DNA from: Bacillota bacterium
Lineage (GTDB): Bacteria; Bacillota; Desulfitobacteriia; Desulfitobacteriales; JAJXUE01
Direction: 5' to 3'
DNA: 46,461 bases
Assembly: GCA_021811155.1 (NCBI GenBank)
Contig: JAJZPO010000015.1
Coordinates: 1-46,461, forward strand
Below, piece after piece: positions 8,987-16,692 of this stretch. A program made the position numbers and the translations under genes. Within the stretch, counting starts at the first letter, position 1, and the number at the start of each line of letters is the position of its first letter. A model generated the notes under the pieces. It was not told the DNA's origin. It was given only the letters and a program-made list of their open reading frames with translations, and did not search any database.

Positions 8987-9724
8987 TTAATAGGTGCAGT
9001 ACAAATTCCCGTAAGGCCGCTTGTTAAAGGGAATCAGCTTGTAAAACTTCTCCGCCAGCACTTCTGCCGGATCATAACCGAAATAGGAGCAGAACTCTTC
9101 CACCAGCTCTTTCACCTTGGCATCATCCACTTCTGTCATCTCCACGACCTTGACTTCCTTACCCAGCTTGTACTCGGGCACCTCGCCCCGGACGTACATC
9201 ACACCGCCGTGCATGCCGGTGCCGCAGTAGTTGCCCACCATCTCCTGGCCCTCTGGCAGGTCAAGACCCAAAAGCATCAGGATGCCCCCGGCCATATATT
9301 CGCCGAAAAAGTCCCCTGCTTTCCCGCCGACAACGATAGCCGGCACCTTGTCCTGATACTCCTTCATGTGAATCCCAACGCGGTAGCCCACGTTGTTCCG
9401 CACGAAGACCTTGCCGCCCCGCATGGCATAGCCCACCGTATCTCCGGCGCTGCCGTGGATGACGATTTTGCCGTCGTTCATGGTGTTGGCCGGGGCGTCC
9501 TGTCCGTTGGCATTGACAATTAGTTCAGGACCGTCCATGTAGGCCGCCATGTCGTTGCCCGGGGTGCCGTTAATCACTATCCGCACATCCCCCCGCACAC
9601 CGTCTCCGATATAGCGCTGGCCGTTGATGTTGTCCAGGACGATTTCTTTTTCCCCCTGCGCCACAGCCTCTTTCACCAATTGGTTTAACTGCCGATAATA
9701 CATGCCTTTGGCGTCGATTCTCAC
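8987..9724 (-). CDS. Glutamate synthase GXGXG-domain subunit (GltB3 type)
   Basis: This stand-alone protein equals the C-terminal beta-helix domain of the glutamate synthase large subunit, a structural part that links the amidotransferase and synthase halves. Repeated glycine motifs are visible: GDGVRGDVRIVINGTPGND, GKIVIHGSAGDTVGYAMRGG, GGKAGDFFGEYMAGG and GNYCGTGMHGG. The product is 245 aa. The start is GTG at 9724, overlapping the upstream TGA (GTGA), so it is translationally coupled to the oxidoreductase. It is the last gene of the operon, just before a strong terminator. In archaea and some Clostridia the three GltB domains are likewise separate genes. Confidence 0.92.
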   Translation of the reverse strand: MRIDAKGMYYRQLNQLVKEAVAQGEKEIVLDNINGQRYIGDGVRGDVRIVINGTPGNDMAAYMDGPELIVNANGQDAPANTMNDGKIVIHGSAGDTVGYAMRGGKVFVRNNVGYRVGIHMKEYQDKVPAIVVGGKAGDFFGEYMAGGILMLLGLDLPEGQEMVGNYCGTGMHGGVMYVRGEVPEYKLGKEVKVVEMTEVDDAKVKELVEEFCSYFGYDPAEVLAEKFYKLIPFNKRPYGNLYCTY

Positions 9725-10989
9725 GCAGTCCGCCCCCCTTTGAGCATCTTGGCTTTCCGCTCCGTCACAGGGAAGTTGATATAGCCAAAGTCATCCCTGA
9801 GGATTGACTGCTTGAAGGCCTTCACGGTAGCTTGCTCTTTGATTAAACCGGTGATGATGCCGGCGCGGTCTACCTTGTTGAGGTAGATAAAGCCCACAAT
9901 CACATCGTCCCTGAGCACGATTTTCTTATAGCTCTTTCCGGCTGGGTCTGAAGCGATGAGGGATTCAAACTCATCCCCTTCGGGCTTTATTATTCCCGCG
10001 GTTATCATGGGATAATCGAAGAAGCCGATGGCGTTCATGGCGAACCCGCCTTTGTAGGCGCTCTTCTCCCCGGCCATATTTTTACCGGCGTTTTCTCCCT
10101 GCTGATAAGCGTTGGGCAGTATTGGCAGGACCCGCTGGGCCTGGTAAATCAGGTCATACCCTTCCGAAACGTCCCCAGCTGCATATACTCCAGGCACATT
10201 GGTTTCCATCTGCTCATCCACCACAATGCCGCGGTTAATCACAATATCGGTCCCTTTGGCCAGGTCTGTGTTCGGAACCACACCGATAGCCACAATCACA
10301 AAATCGCAGTCCAGCTGTTTGCCGTTTTTCAGGCTTACACCGCTGACCTTGTCCCCGCCGAGGATCTCTTCCACGGTGGTGTTCAGCTCGAATTTGACGT
10401 TGTGCTCTTCCAGGTTCCGCTGCACAAAGGCGGCGGCCTCTTCATCCAAAATGGCGCTCAAGACCCGGTTGGCCAGTTCGACCACTGTGATGTCCACCCC
10501 GAGCTTCGCCAGGCCTTCCGCGGCTTTAAGTCCGATAAGGCCGGCGCCGATGATCACTGTCTTACTGCCAGGCTTTGCCACCTGTTGCACTGCTTTGACA
10601 TCATCCAGCTTGATAAAGCTGTACATGCCCTGTTTGCTCATGTCCAGGTTCGGCGGCACAAAGGGCTTGCCGCCGGTGGCCAGGAGCAGCTTGTCATACC
10701 CAACGCTCCGGCCGTCAGCCAGGCTGACGCTCCGCTCTGCAGTATTCAGCCCCGTGGCTTTTACCCCGAGAATGGTTTCCACTTGGTTGGCGCGGTAAAA
10801 ATCCTCTTTGCGGTAGTACATCTTCTCCTGGCTTACCTTGCCGGCCAAATAGTAGGAAATCAGGGGGCGGGAATAGGTATGATAAGGCTCATCCGAAATC
10901 AGGGTAATGGGGCTCTCTTTATCAATTTGGCGGATTCCTTCCACTGCCCCGATGGCAGCGGCGGAATTTCCGATGATTACATAATTCAT
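9721..10989 (-). CDS. FAD/NAD(P)-dependent oxidoreductase of the glutamate synthase cluster
   Basis: A pyridine-nucleotide-disulfide-type flavoprotein of 422 aa, likely the electron-input subunit standing in for GltD. The N-terminal FAD Rossmann motif is MNYVIIGNSAAAIGAVEGI. A second nucleotide fold is VIIGAGLIGLKAAEGLAKLG with an acidic end (VVE). The C-terminal FAD motif is GVYAAGDVSEG. No redox CxxxxC pair is visible, so it resembles NADH oxidase/ferredoxin reductase relatives rather than disulfide reductases. The frame is open to 11127, but ATG 10989 with GGAAGGTGAGAAG just upstream fits the fold start. It sits 25 bp after the ferredoxin gene and overlaps the GXGXG gene by 4 bp. Confidence 0.88.
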   Translation of the reverse strand: MNYVIIGNSAAAIGAVEGIRQIDKESPITLISDEPYHTYSRPLISYYLAGKVSQEKMYYRKEDFYRANQVETILGVKATGLNTAERSVSLADGRSVGYDKLLLATGGKPFVPPNLDMSKQGMYSFIKLDDVKAVQQVAKPGSKTVIIGAGLIGLKAAEGLAKLGVDITVVELANRVLSAILDEEAAAFVQRNLEEHNVKFELNTTVEEILGGDKVSGVSLKNGKQLDCDFVIVAIGVVPNTDLAKGTDIVINRGIVVDEQMETNVPGVYAAGDVSEGYDLIYQAQRVLPILPNAYQQGENAGKNMAGEKSAYKGGFAMNAIGFFDYPMITAGIIKPEGDEFESLIASDPAGKSYKKIVLRDDVIVGFIYLNKVDRAGIITGLIKEQATVKAFKQSILRDDFGYINFPVTERKAKMLKGGRTA

Positions 10990-11014
10990 CTTCTCACCTT
11001 CCCTTTCTGCCCTG

Positions 11015-11461
11015 CTACCTTTCTTCAAAGACCAGCGCGTTGTTAGGACAATTCTTGACACAGGCCGGTGTATAGCCCAAATCGCTGCAGAGGTCACACT
11101 TGGAGGCAACTTTCTTGCCTTGTTCATTCCGGGAGATAGCGCCGTAGGGACAGGCCAGAATGCAGGTCCAACAGCCCACGCAGCGGGATTCCTCGTTGGT
11201 TACCACGCCGGTCTCAGGGTCTTTTTGCATCGCGCCGGTTATGCAGGCCTTGGTGCAGGGAGCATCCTCACAGTGCCTGCACTGCAGGGCGAAGGAGATG
11301 GGCCTGTTTTCTTCCACGAGTATCCGGGGCAGGGGCCGCGGATTTTGCTTTTTGAAAGCTTTGACTATATCATTCTTGTAATCCGAATGAGCTACGATGC
11401 AGTGCACCTCACACACCCGGCAGCCCACGCAGTATTCCTCTTTGGCATATACCCTTTTCAT
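11015..11461 (-). CDS. 4Fe-4S ferredoxin-type electron-transfer subunit (HycB/DmsB-like)
   Basis: A 148-aa iron-sulfur protein with several clustered cysteine motifs: CVGCRVCEVHC near the N-terminus, CRHCEDAPCTKAC, CVGCWTCILACPYGAI and CDLCSDLGYTPACVKNCP. This predicts three to four 4Fe-4S clusters of the HycB/DmsB type. It probably relays electrons between the flavoprotein encoded next and the Fe-S synthase subunit. I start at ATG 11461, 5 nt after GGGGGG, rather than 14 codons upstream where no SD is seen. A hairpin-rich spacer separates it from the synthase gene. Confidence 0.9.
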   Translation of the reverse strand: MKRVYAKEEYCVGCRVCEVHCIVAHSDYKNDIVKAFKKQNPRPLPRILVEENRPISFALQCRHCEDAPCTKACITGAMQKDPETGVVTNEESRCVGCWTCILACPYGAISRNEQGKKVASKCDLCSDLGYTPACVKNCPNNALVFEER

Positions 11462-11495
11462 GTTTACCCCCCAATCCGGTTTATCGCTGTCCAAG

Positions 11496-11591
11496 ACTCC
11501 CACTTCTATAAATGGGAGTGGTTACTCCGTATTCTGCTTCGGTGGGGGTAGAGTCCCCCACCGAAGACCCGATGTTTAGCGGAAGCTAAAC
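11496..11591. repeat. Three consecutive hairpins inside the glutamate synthase operon, PATE/MITE-like
   Basis: The 134-bp space between the synthase stop and the ferredoxin start holds three perfect inverted repeats: ACTCCCA/TGGGAGT (11496-11502, 11513-11519), CTTCGGTGGGGG/CCCCCACCGAAG (11537-11548, 11555-11566, 6-nt loop) and GTTTAGC/GCTAAAC (11574-11580, 11585-11591, GGAA loop). No U-run follows on the minus strand, so they are not standard terminators. The style resembles the subterminal hairpins of IS200/IS605 elements and their non-autonomous derivatives; this is inference. Confidence 0.6.
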
Positions 11592-11595
11592 GAGT

Positions 11596-13098
11596 TCACT
11601 CGCCCGCCGCTTTGATACCCAGGATGTTCAGGTCACGGTCCGAGAGCCATACGCCGCGCAGCATCAGGCGGTTTCCTCTCAGGCTTTCCAGGGCGTTGAT
11701 GCCCATGCCGCCCAGCATTTCCTTGATTTCATGCTTCCAGGCCCTGATCAGGTTGGCGGCCCTTTCTGCCCCGATTTCGGGGTTCAAGCGTTTGGTCAGA
11801 TTGGGGTCCTGGGTCGCGATACCCCAGTTGCACTTGCCGGTATTGCACTTTTGGCACATGTGGCAGCCCAGGGAAATCAGGGCTGCGGTGCCGATATAGA
11901 CCGCATCGGCGCCCAAGGCGATGGCTTTGACCACATCCGAGGAGTTTCTGATGCTGCTGGCGGAGATGATGGAGACCAGGCCCCGGATCCCTTCGTCCCT
12001 GAGGCGGGTGTCCACGGCAGCCAGGGCCAGTTCGATGGGAATGCCCACGCTGTCCCTGGTACGCAGCGGAGCGCTGCCGGTACCCCCTCTGAAACCGTCG
12101 ATGGTAATAAAGTCAGCTCCCGCCCGGGCAATGCCGGAGGCAATAGCGGCCACGTTGTGTACCGCGGCTATTTTCACTCCAACCGGCTTTTTGTAATTTG
12201 TAGCTTCCTTTAGTGAAAAAATCAGCTGGTGCAGGTCTTCGATCGAGTAAATGTCATGGTGCGGGGCGGGTGAGATCGCGTCAGTTCCCTCGGGAATCAT
12301 CCTGGTTTCAGACACTTCCCAGTTCACCTTCTCGCCGGGCAAGTGACCCCCGATCCCTGGCTTGGCCCCCTGACCAATCTTGATTTCGATGGCAGCGCCG
12401 GCATTCAGATACTCAGGGTCAACGCCAAATCTGCCCGACGCCACCTGGACGATGGTGTTGCCGCCGTACTGATACAAGTCCTTATGCAGGCCGCCTTCCC
12501 CCGTATTCCAGAAGGTCCCTTCCTGTTGGGAAGCACGGGCCAGGGACTTATGCGCATTCAGGCTGATAGAGCCAAAGGACATGGCCGAAAACAGAATCGG
12601 CACATCCAGTTCCATCCGGGGCGGGAGCTTTGTGATCAGCTTGCCCTCCTTGAATTCCAGCTTCTCCGGCTTCCGGCCGATGAAGGTTTTTAACTCCATG
12701 GGCTCCCGCAAGGGGTCAATGGATGGATTTGTTACCTGGCTCGCGTTTAAGAGCATGTGATCCCAGTAAATAGGATAGGGCTTATCATTACCCATGCCTG
12801 TGCTCAATATCCCGCCCGTTGCCGCTTGTTTGTAGATATCCTTAATCGTACGCCCGGTCCATAAGGCATTTTCCCGGAACTCCAGGGGGAAACGCCGGAT
12901 GGACAAAGCGTGGGTCGGACACATTACAACGCAGCGCTGGCAGGCGACACATTTTTCATCTTTGGAAACAACTTTTTCCTCCTCGGCATCGAAGGAGTGG
13001 GCCTCGTTGGCACACTGGCGGACACACACCTGGCAGTCGATACAGCGGTTGCGGTCCCTTTCTATTAAAAACTCAGGCGTTAAAAGGTCCAAGCTCAT
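11596..13098 (-). CDS. gltB: Glutamate synthase FMN-binding central subunit with N-terminal ferredoxin domain (GltB2 type)
   Basis: This subunit converts 2-oxoglutarate plus ammonia to glutamate on FMN. In 500 aa, residues 1-65 carry two 4Fe-4S motifs (Cys19/22/25/29 and Cys50/53/56/60). The TIM-barrel synthase domain follows, with SFGSISLNAHKSLARA, NTGEGG, GQGAKPGIGGHLPG, the flavin/oxoglutarate region ISPAPHHDIYSIEDL and FRGGTGSAPL. The 3Fe-4S ligands are in CHMCQKCNTGKC. The fused ferredoxin domain replaces wiring normally given by GltD. The start ATG 13098 overlaps the amidotransferase stop (ATGA). The archaeal-type order amidotransferase-synthase is kept. Confidence 0.95.
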   Translation of the reverse strand: MSLDLLTPEFLIERDRNRCIDCQVCVRQCANEAHSFDAEEEKVVSKDEKCVACQRCVVMCPTHALSIRRFPLEFRENALWTGRTIKDIYKQAATGGILSTGMGNDKPYPIYWDHMLLNASQVTNPSIDPLREPMELKTFIGRKPEKLEFKEGKLITKLPPRMELDVPILFSAMSFGSISLNAHKSLARASQQEGTFWNTGEGGLHKDLYQYGGNTIVQVASGRFGVDPEYLNAGAAIEIKIGQGAKPGIGGHLPGEKVNWEVSETRMIPEGTDAISPAPHHDIYSIEDLHQLIFSLKEATNYKKPVGVKIAAVHNVAAIASGIARAGADFITIDGFRGGTGSAPLRTRDSVGIPIELALAAVDTRLRDEGIRGLVSIISASSIRNSSDVVKAIALGADAVYIGTAALISLGCHMCQKCNTGKCNWGIATQDPNLTKRLNPEIGAERAANLIRAWKHEIKEMLGGMGINALESLRGNRLMLRGVWLSDRDLNILGIKAAGE

Positions 13099-14192
13099 AA
13101 GGTCTCCTCCCCTTCCAGCAAGCCGATTACCGGTTCGCCGCCCTTAGGCGCCCAAACCGTATCCGGGTCAGGGCAAATCTCCCGGATGCCAGATTCTTCA
13201 CTGGAGACATACAGGAAATCACCCTTGGTGGCAGCCACCAGCGAACGCAGCTTAACACGGTCATTCAAGGCCATCATGCCTTTGCGGGATCCGAGGATAA
13301 TTGAAAAAGGTCCGTTTAAGAGCAGCGGCCCGTAGAGGTTGCGGATTGCTGTCACAGCTTCCCGCTGGTCTTCCGGCATGCGGGCGATGTCGCTCCAGAA
13401 AGGGGCGGCCAGCGCTGTCACCGCGACCTCCAGCGGCACTTTGTGCTGGCGCAGGAGCAGGTCAAAACAATAAGTGATGGCTTCTGTGTCGGTCTGCAGG
13501 GCAAGCTTGTAGCCGAACATCTCCAGGTAGCGCTTATTGGCGCCATAGGATGAGATTTCACCGTTATGCACTATGGACCAGTCCAGGAGGGTAAAGGGAT
13601 GAGCGCCACCCCACCAACCCGGCGTGTTGGTCGGAAAACGGCCATGGGCAGTCCAGATATAAGCCTTGTATTCCTCCAGCTTGTAGTACTCACCCACATC
13701 CTCCGGATAGCCTACGGCTTTGAAGGCCCCCATATTCTTGCCGCTCGAGACCACAAACGCGCCGGGTATGGTGTCGTTGATTTCAAACACCAAACGGGCG
13801 ACAAAATCGTCTTCGCTCAATTCCAGTTCTGATAATTTTTCCTCCTTGGGCTTGACGAAATACCGCCACACCTCAGGGCCGGAGCCTATTCCCTTCACCT
13901 TTCTGGTAGGCACCCGGTCACTGCCGTCCACCACAAAATTCAGGTGGAAAAAGTGCTCCACATCTTCTTTGGCAGTCACATCATCGTAAAACATGTGAAA
14001 GGCATAATGCTCCGCATACTCCGGATAAATACCGTAAGCCGCAAAGCCGCCCCCAAGACCATTGGAACGGTCGTGCATCAAAGCGATGGACTTAATGATA
14101 TCCTCTCCGGAGAAGACCTGGCCTTTTTTATTCATGATACCGCTGATAGCGCAGCCTGATGGTATCCTGATTTCTCCCTCACGCAGTAACAA
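13095..14192 (-). CDS. Glutamate synthase glutamine amidotransferase subunit (GltB1 type, class II)
   Basis: A stand-alone class II (Ntn) glutamine amidotransferase that releases ammonia from glutamine for the synthase. The nucleophile Cys is at residue 14 in IPSGCAISGIM; the mature enzyme must expose it by processing. Other family blocks are WTAHGRFPTNTPGWWGGAHPF, VHNGEISSYGANKRYLE and TDTEAITYCFDLL. The frame is open to 14222, but AGGAGG lies inside that extension, 7 nt before a TTG at 14192, so I take TTG 14192 (365 aa). First gene of the operon, about 80 bp downstream of a strong sigma-A promoter. Confidence 0.92.
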   Translation of the reverse strand: MLLREGEIRIPSGCAISGIMNKKGQVFSGEDIIKSIALMHDRSNGLGGGFAAYGIYPEYAEHYAFHMFYDDVTAKEDVEHFFHLNFVVDGSDRVPTRKVKGIGSGPEVWRYFVKPKEEKLSELELSEDDFVARLVFEINDTIPGAFVVSSGKNMGAFKAVGYPEDVGEYYKLEEYKAYIWTAHGRFPTNTPGWWGGAHPFTLLDWSIVHNGEISSYGANKRYLEMFGYKLALQTDTEAITYCFDLLLRQHKVPLEVAVTALAAPFWSDIARMPEDQREAVTAIRNLYGPLLLNGPFSIILGSRKGMMALNDRVKLRSLVAATKGDFLYVSSEESGIREICPDPDTVWAPKGGEPVIGLLEGEETL

Positions 14193-14249
14193 CCAAACCC
14201 CTCCTTCAATGTAAAAATACATTTAATTTAATTTAATATAAAAAAGAAA

Positions 14250-14281
14250 AGTCAATAAGTCTGAGTATAGACTTACTGACT
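14250..14281. promoter_or_regulatory. Operator-like palindrome over the glutamate synthase transcription start
   Basis: AGTCAATAAGTCT (14250-14262) and AGACTTACTGACT (14269-14281) form 13-nt arms with a single mismatch around a 6-nt centre. It begins next to the -10 box and covers the expected start (~14275), the place expected for a repressor site. It does not match the TnrA/GlnR box TGTNAN7TNACA. Confidence 0.55.
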
Positions 14282-14310
14282 ATTATATTAAAGGTATAAA
14301 ATACTGACAA
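14282..14310 (-). promoter_or_regulatory. Sigma-A promoter of the glutamate synthase operon
   Basis: Minus strand -35 TTGTCA (14310..14305), exactly 17 bp, then -10 TATAAT (14287..14282). The match is 11 of 12 to consensus. The leader to the TTG start at 14192 is about 80 nt. Confidence 0.85.
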
Positions 14311-14323
14311 TTACTTTTGCCCG

Positions 14324-14358
14324 TGTATTCAGTATAATACAAATGTATTCTGTATAAT
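14324..14358. promoter_or_regulatory. Tandem 15-bp direct repeats upstream of the glutamate synthase promoter
   Basis: TGTATTCAGTATAAT (14324-14338) and TGTATTCTGTATAAT (14344-14358) differ by one base and are 20 bp apart, two helical turns. They are centred about -56 and -76 from the predicted start, the classic place for a dimeric activator. The protein that binds is not known from the window. Confidence 0.5.
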
Positions 14359-14384
14359 TAATTCGTGCAAGCATGATGCATGAG

Positions 14385-14578
<194 letters not shown>

Positions 14579-14583
14579 TGCTG

Positions 14584-15516
14584 TCAGAGCGGCAGCGACG
14601 CCAAAGCCAGGAGCTTTCTGGCGTAGGATTCAATCTTTTCCCGCTGTACGATTTTGGCCCGCCAGGCTTCCGGAATGCCGTCTTCGCCGTAGTAAGCCCC
14701 CGCCAGCTGCCCGAATACCGCTCCCGTGGTATCCGCGTCATCTCCCAGGTCCACCGCCATCAGAGCGCCTTCCCGGTAAAATGAACTGCGGTAAAAGGCC
14801 CACAGTGCGGCTTCCAGGCAAGCAACCACGTACCCTGTGCCGCGTATCTCCCCTGGCTGCTTATGTTTGAAAGACCCTGCAGCTATCTCCGCGACCCGCG
14901 GCGCCAGGGGAGCATCCTGCCACAGTCCAGGTACAGGTGTAAAGTGGTCGGAGAGGAGTTCCTCTTTGCTGAAACCCAGTAATGCTCCCACCAAAAGGGC
15001 CGCCAGGTAGCGGCAGGCATCCACCGCTTCCCGTGCCCCATGGGTTGTGCGGGAACTGTCAGCTGCCATCTCAATTGCTTCCCTGGGTCTGGATGCGTAA
15101 AACAATATAACAGGCGCCAGGCGCATCAGGGAACCATTTCCTGCCTTGGCCGGGTCCACCGGTCCGCAGTATGGCGCAGGGGTGCGTTCAAACCTGGCCA
15201 GAGCCTCCCGTACCGTATTGCCGATATCATAACGTTCACCGATACTACTCAGGTGTTCCTGACGGTACCAGTTGAGGTAACGCTCCAGCTGGTCTACAGG
15301 GTTAAATCCTTTACAATCGATCAGGCTCTCCGTCAGGCACAGTGTGACGGAAGTATCATCGGTCCAGGCGCCGGGTTTGAGGCCCAGAGGACCGCCTCCG
15401 ATCATGTCTGCCAAGGGCCGGAAGGAACCAGTCGCTTTAAATTCCAGGGTTGTGCCCAGAGCATCTCCCACAGCCAATCCAAGCAGACTGCCGCGGTAGC
15501 GCTTGATAAGATCCAT
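14584..15516 (-). CDS. ADP-ribosylglycohydrolase family protein (DraG-like)
   Basis: Hydrolyses ADP-ribose from proteins or related substrates using a di-Mg centre. The 310-aa product has RYRGSLLGLAVGDALGTTLE at the N-terminus, the metal ligands in WTDDTSVTLCL, PAKAGNGSLMRLAP in the middle and the C-terminal LGDDADTTGAVFGQLAGA, all hallmarks of the ARH/DraG family. The frame is open to 15897, but that extension overlaps the divergent comFB-like gene; ATG 15516 preceded by GGGGGAAAGG gives the usual length. It lies next to the glutamate synthase operon, which may hint at nitrogen control as with DraG, but its target cannot be read from the sequence. Confidence 0.88.
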   Translation of the reverse strand: MDLIKRYRGSLLGLAVGDALGTTLEFKATGSFRPLADMIGGGPLGLKPGAWTDDTSVTLCLTESLIDCKGFNPVDQLERYLNWYRQEHLSSIGERYDIGNTVREALARFERTPAPYCGPVDPAKAGNGSLMRLAPVILFYASRPREAIEMAADSSRTTHGAREAVDACRYLAALLVGALLGFSKEELLSDHFTPVPGLWQDAPLAPRVAEIAAGSFKHKQPGEIRGTGYVVACLEAALWAFYRSSFYREGALMAVDLGDDADTTGAVFGQLAGAYYGEDGIPEAWRAKIVQREKIESYARKLLALASLPL

Positions 15517-15618
15517 GCCTTTCCCCCATTTAAACTCTAAATAATCCGTCAAGTTTATCATTTTCTCTTGCGAGGACACCCATTGTCGTTTATGATATAA
15601 ACAAAGGCAGAATATGGC

Positions 15619-15930
15619 ATGAGGGTGATCGATTTGACCCTGATGAACTATACAGAAAAGGTCGTCTATGAGCGGTTGAAAGAATATGCGGACCAACACC
15701 GGGATGAATTTTGTACCTGCAAGAAATGTGTGGAGGACATCATGGCCTTTGCCCTTAACCGCTTGCCGCCGCATTACGTGGCAACCAAGCTGGGCGAGGT
15801 TGTGACCGATGTCAAACTGACCGAGGCGCCGGACCGAGTCAAAGTTCTGACGGAAGTGGTCCGGGCCATCCGCCAAGTTGCCCAGCACCCTTCCCATTCA
15901 GACAACAAGCCTTCTGCTCTCAGGGAGTAG
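15619..15930 (+). CDS. ComFB-family protein (late competence development protein)
   Basis: A small protein of up to 103 aa with NYTEKVVYERLKEYADQH, a Cys cluster CTCKKCVEDIMAFALN and LPPHYV, the signature of the ComFB/DUF2603-like family in which the cysteines bind zinc. Function in Clostridia is unknown; in cyanobacteria related proteins bind cyclic dinucleotides. The start is uncertain: ATG 15619 has a weak SD, while GAGGGTGAT precedes a TTG at 15634 and an ATG at 15643. It is divergent from the ADP-ribosylglycohydrolase gene with about 100 bp between starts. Confidence 0.75.
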   Translation: MRVIDLTLMNYTEKVVYERLKEYADQHRDEFCTCKKCVEDIMAFALNRLPPHYVATKLGEVVTDVKLTEAPDRVKVLTEVVRAIRQVAQHPSHSDNKPSALRE

Positions 15931-16323
15931 GGGGCTTCCTTTATCATGATCAGCGAGAAGACTCCCGGCCTCTACAAAGGTTTCTGCGCTATTAGGATTA
16001 CCAACTTGAGCCAGACAAACCGGAAGATTCTGCAGTACCGGCCGGCATGCCGCAGCCATTATAGTAACGTAATCTTCGGCAAATTTCAAGGTATTTAGCG
16101 CTTGTCACAATATTACGCCGATGCTAAAGTTGCCGAGTATACTTTCTTACGAAAAACGCTACTTAGAAGTTAAGCTGCTTCAGGGAGGATGAACTCTTCT
16201 GCAGCAAATTTTCACCTGGCTCCTGGAAGTCCCGAGCCGCCGTGCTGACCGTCAGCCAAGGAATGCATGTGTAGGCGGCGTTCTTGATGAAACACGGGAA
16301 AGCATAGGAGGGCCATTTCAAGT
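15931..16323. other. Region with no convincing gene
   Basis: Only short minus-strand frames occur (63 codons at 15898-16089 and 63 codons at 16163-16354). Neither has a clear SD or a family I recognise. The second begins inside the 69-bp repeat at 16324-16392 (MKNADGGSWYDLKWPSYAF), so it may be the tail of a decayed element. No RNA gene or CRISPR-like structure was seen. Confidence 0.5.
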
Positions 16324-16392
16324 CATACCAAGACCCACCATCAGCGTTTTTCATCCCACTTGGTGACCCATAAGGTCATGGTTGTTTCCTGA
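16324..16392 (-). repeat. 69-bp perfect dispersed repeat, copy A
   Basis: Reverse complement of 24462-24530 over all 69 bases, with no mismatch by eye. The match stops abruptly on both sides. Like the other copy it lies next to a terminator. See findings. Confidence 0.9.
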
Positions 16393-16398
16393 GGTAAA

Positions 16399-16436
16399 AA
16401 AAATAACCCTTATCCTATCGGATAAGGGTTATTTTT
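16399..16436. terminator. Strong bidirectional terminator after the AOR-MoaD pair
   Basis: A perfect 17-bp stem (16399-16415 and 16420-16436; core AACCCTTATCC/GGATAAGGGTT) with a TATC loop, flanked by A-run and T-run on either side. It ends leftward transcription of the aor-moaD genes seven bases after the stop. Confidence 0.9.
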
Positions 16437-16442
16437 CTTGCA

Positions 16443-16682
16443 TCACCCGCCGCCGATGGAGGGAAAGATGCCAATCCGGTCGCCCTCTGCCAGGCTTTGG
16501 GCCAGGTCCTGCCTGCGGCCGTTAACCATAAAGGTGAATACCTCTTTCACCGGTACATTCAGGCTGTGCAGCAGTTCATATCCGTTAGAGCCATCCCGGA
16601 CTTCGAGCGAAAAAGACTCACCTGGAACGGCTCCGGCGATATACCTGTGCAGCCCCGCAAAGGCCCTCACTTCCAAACGCAA
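16443..16682 (-). CDS. MoaD/ThiS-family sulfur carrier protein
   Basis: A ubiquitin-like sulfur carrier of 79 aa ending in Gly-Gly-Gly (FPSIGGG), the C-terminus that is thiocarboxylated to supply sulfur for the pterin dithiolene of molybdopterin/tungstopterin. VFTFMVNGRRQDLAQSLAEGDRIGIFPSIGG matches MoaD. The frame is open to 16793, but AGGAGG sits 6 nt before a TTG at 16682, which gives the normal size. Ten bases after the aldehyde ferredoxin oxidoreductase stop, so it likely serves that enzyme's cofactor. Confidence 0.88.
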   Translation of the reverse strand: MRLEVRAFAGLHRYIAGAVPGESFSLEVRDGSNGYELLHSLNVPVKEVFTFMVNGRRQDLAQSLAEGDRIGIFPSIGGG

Positions 16683-16692
16683 GTTTACCCTC

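Noticed and set aside
15898-16089. 63-codon minus frame downstream of the ComFB-like gene
   Set aside because: Overlaps the end of that gene, lacks an SD and matches nothing I recognise; it may be debris but is not supportable as a gene.
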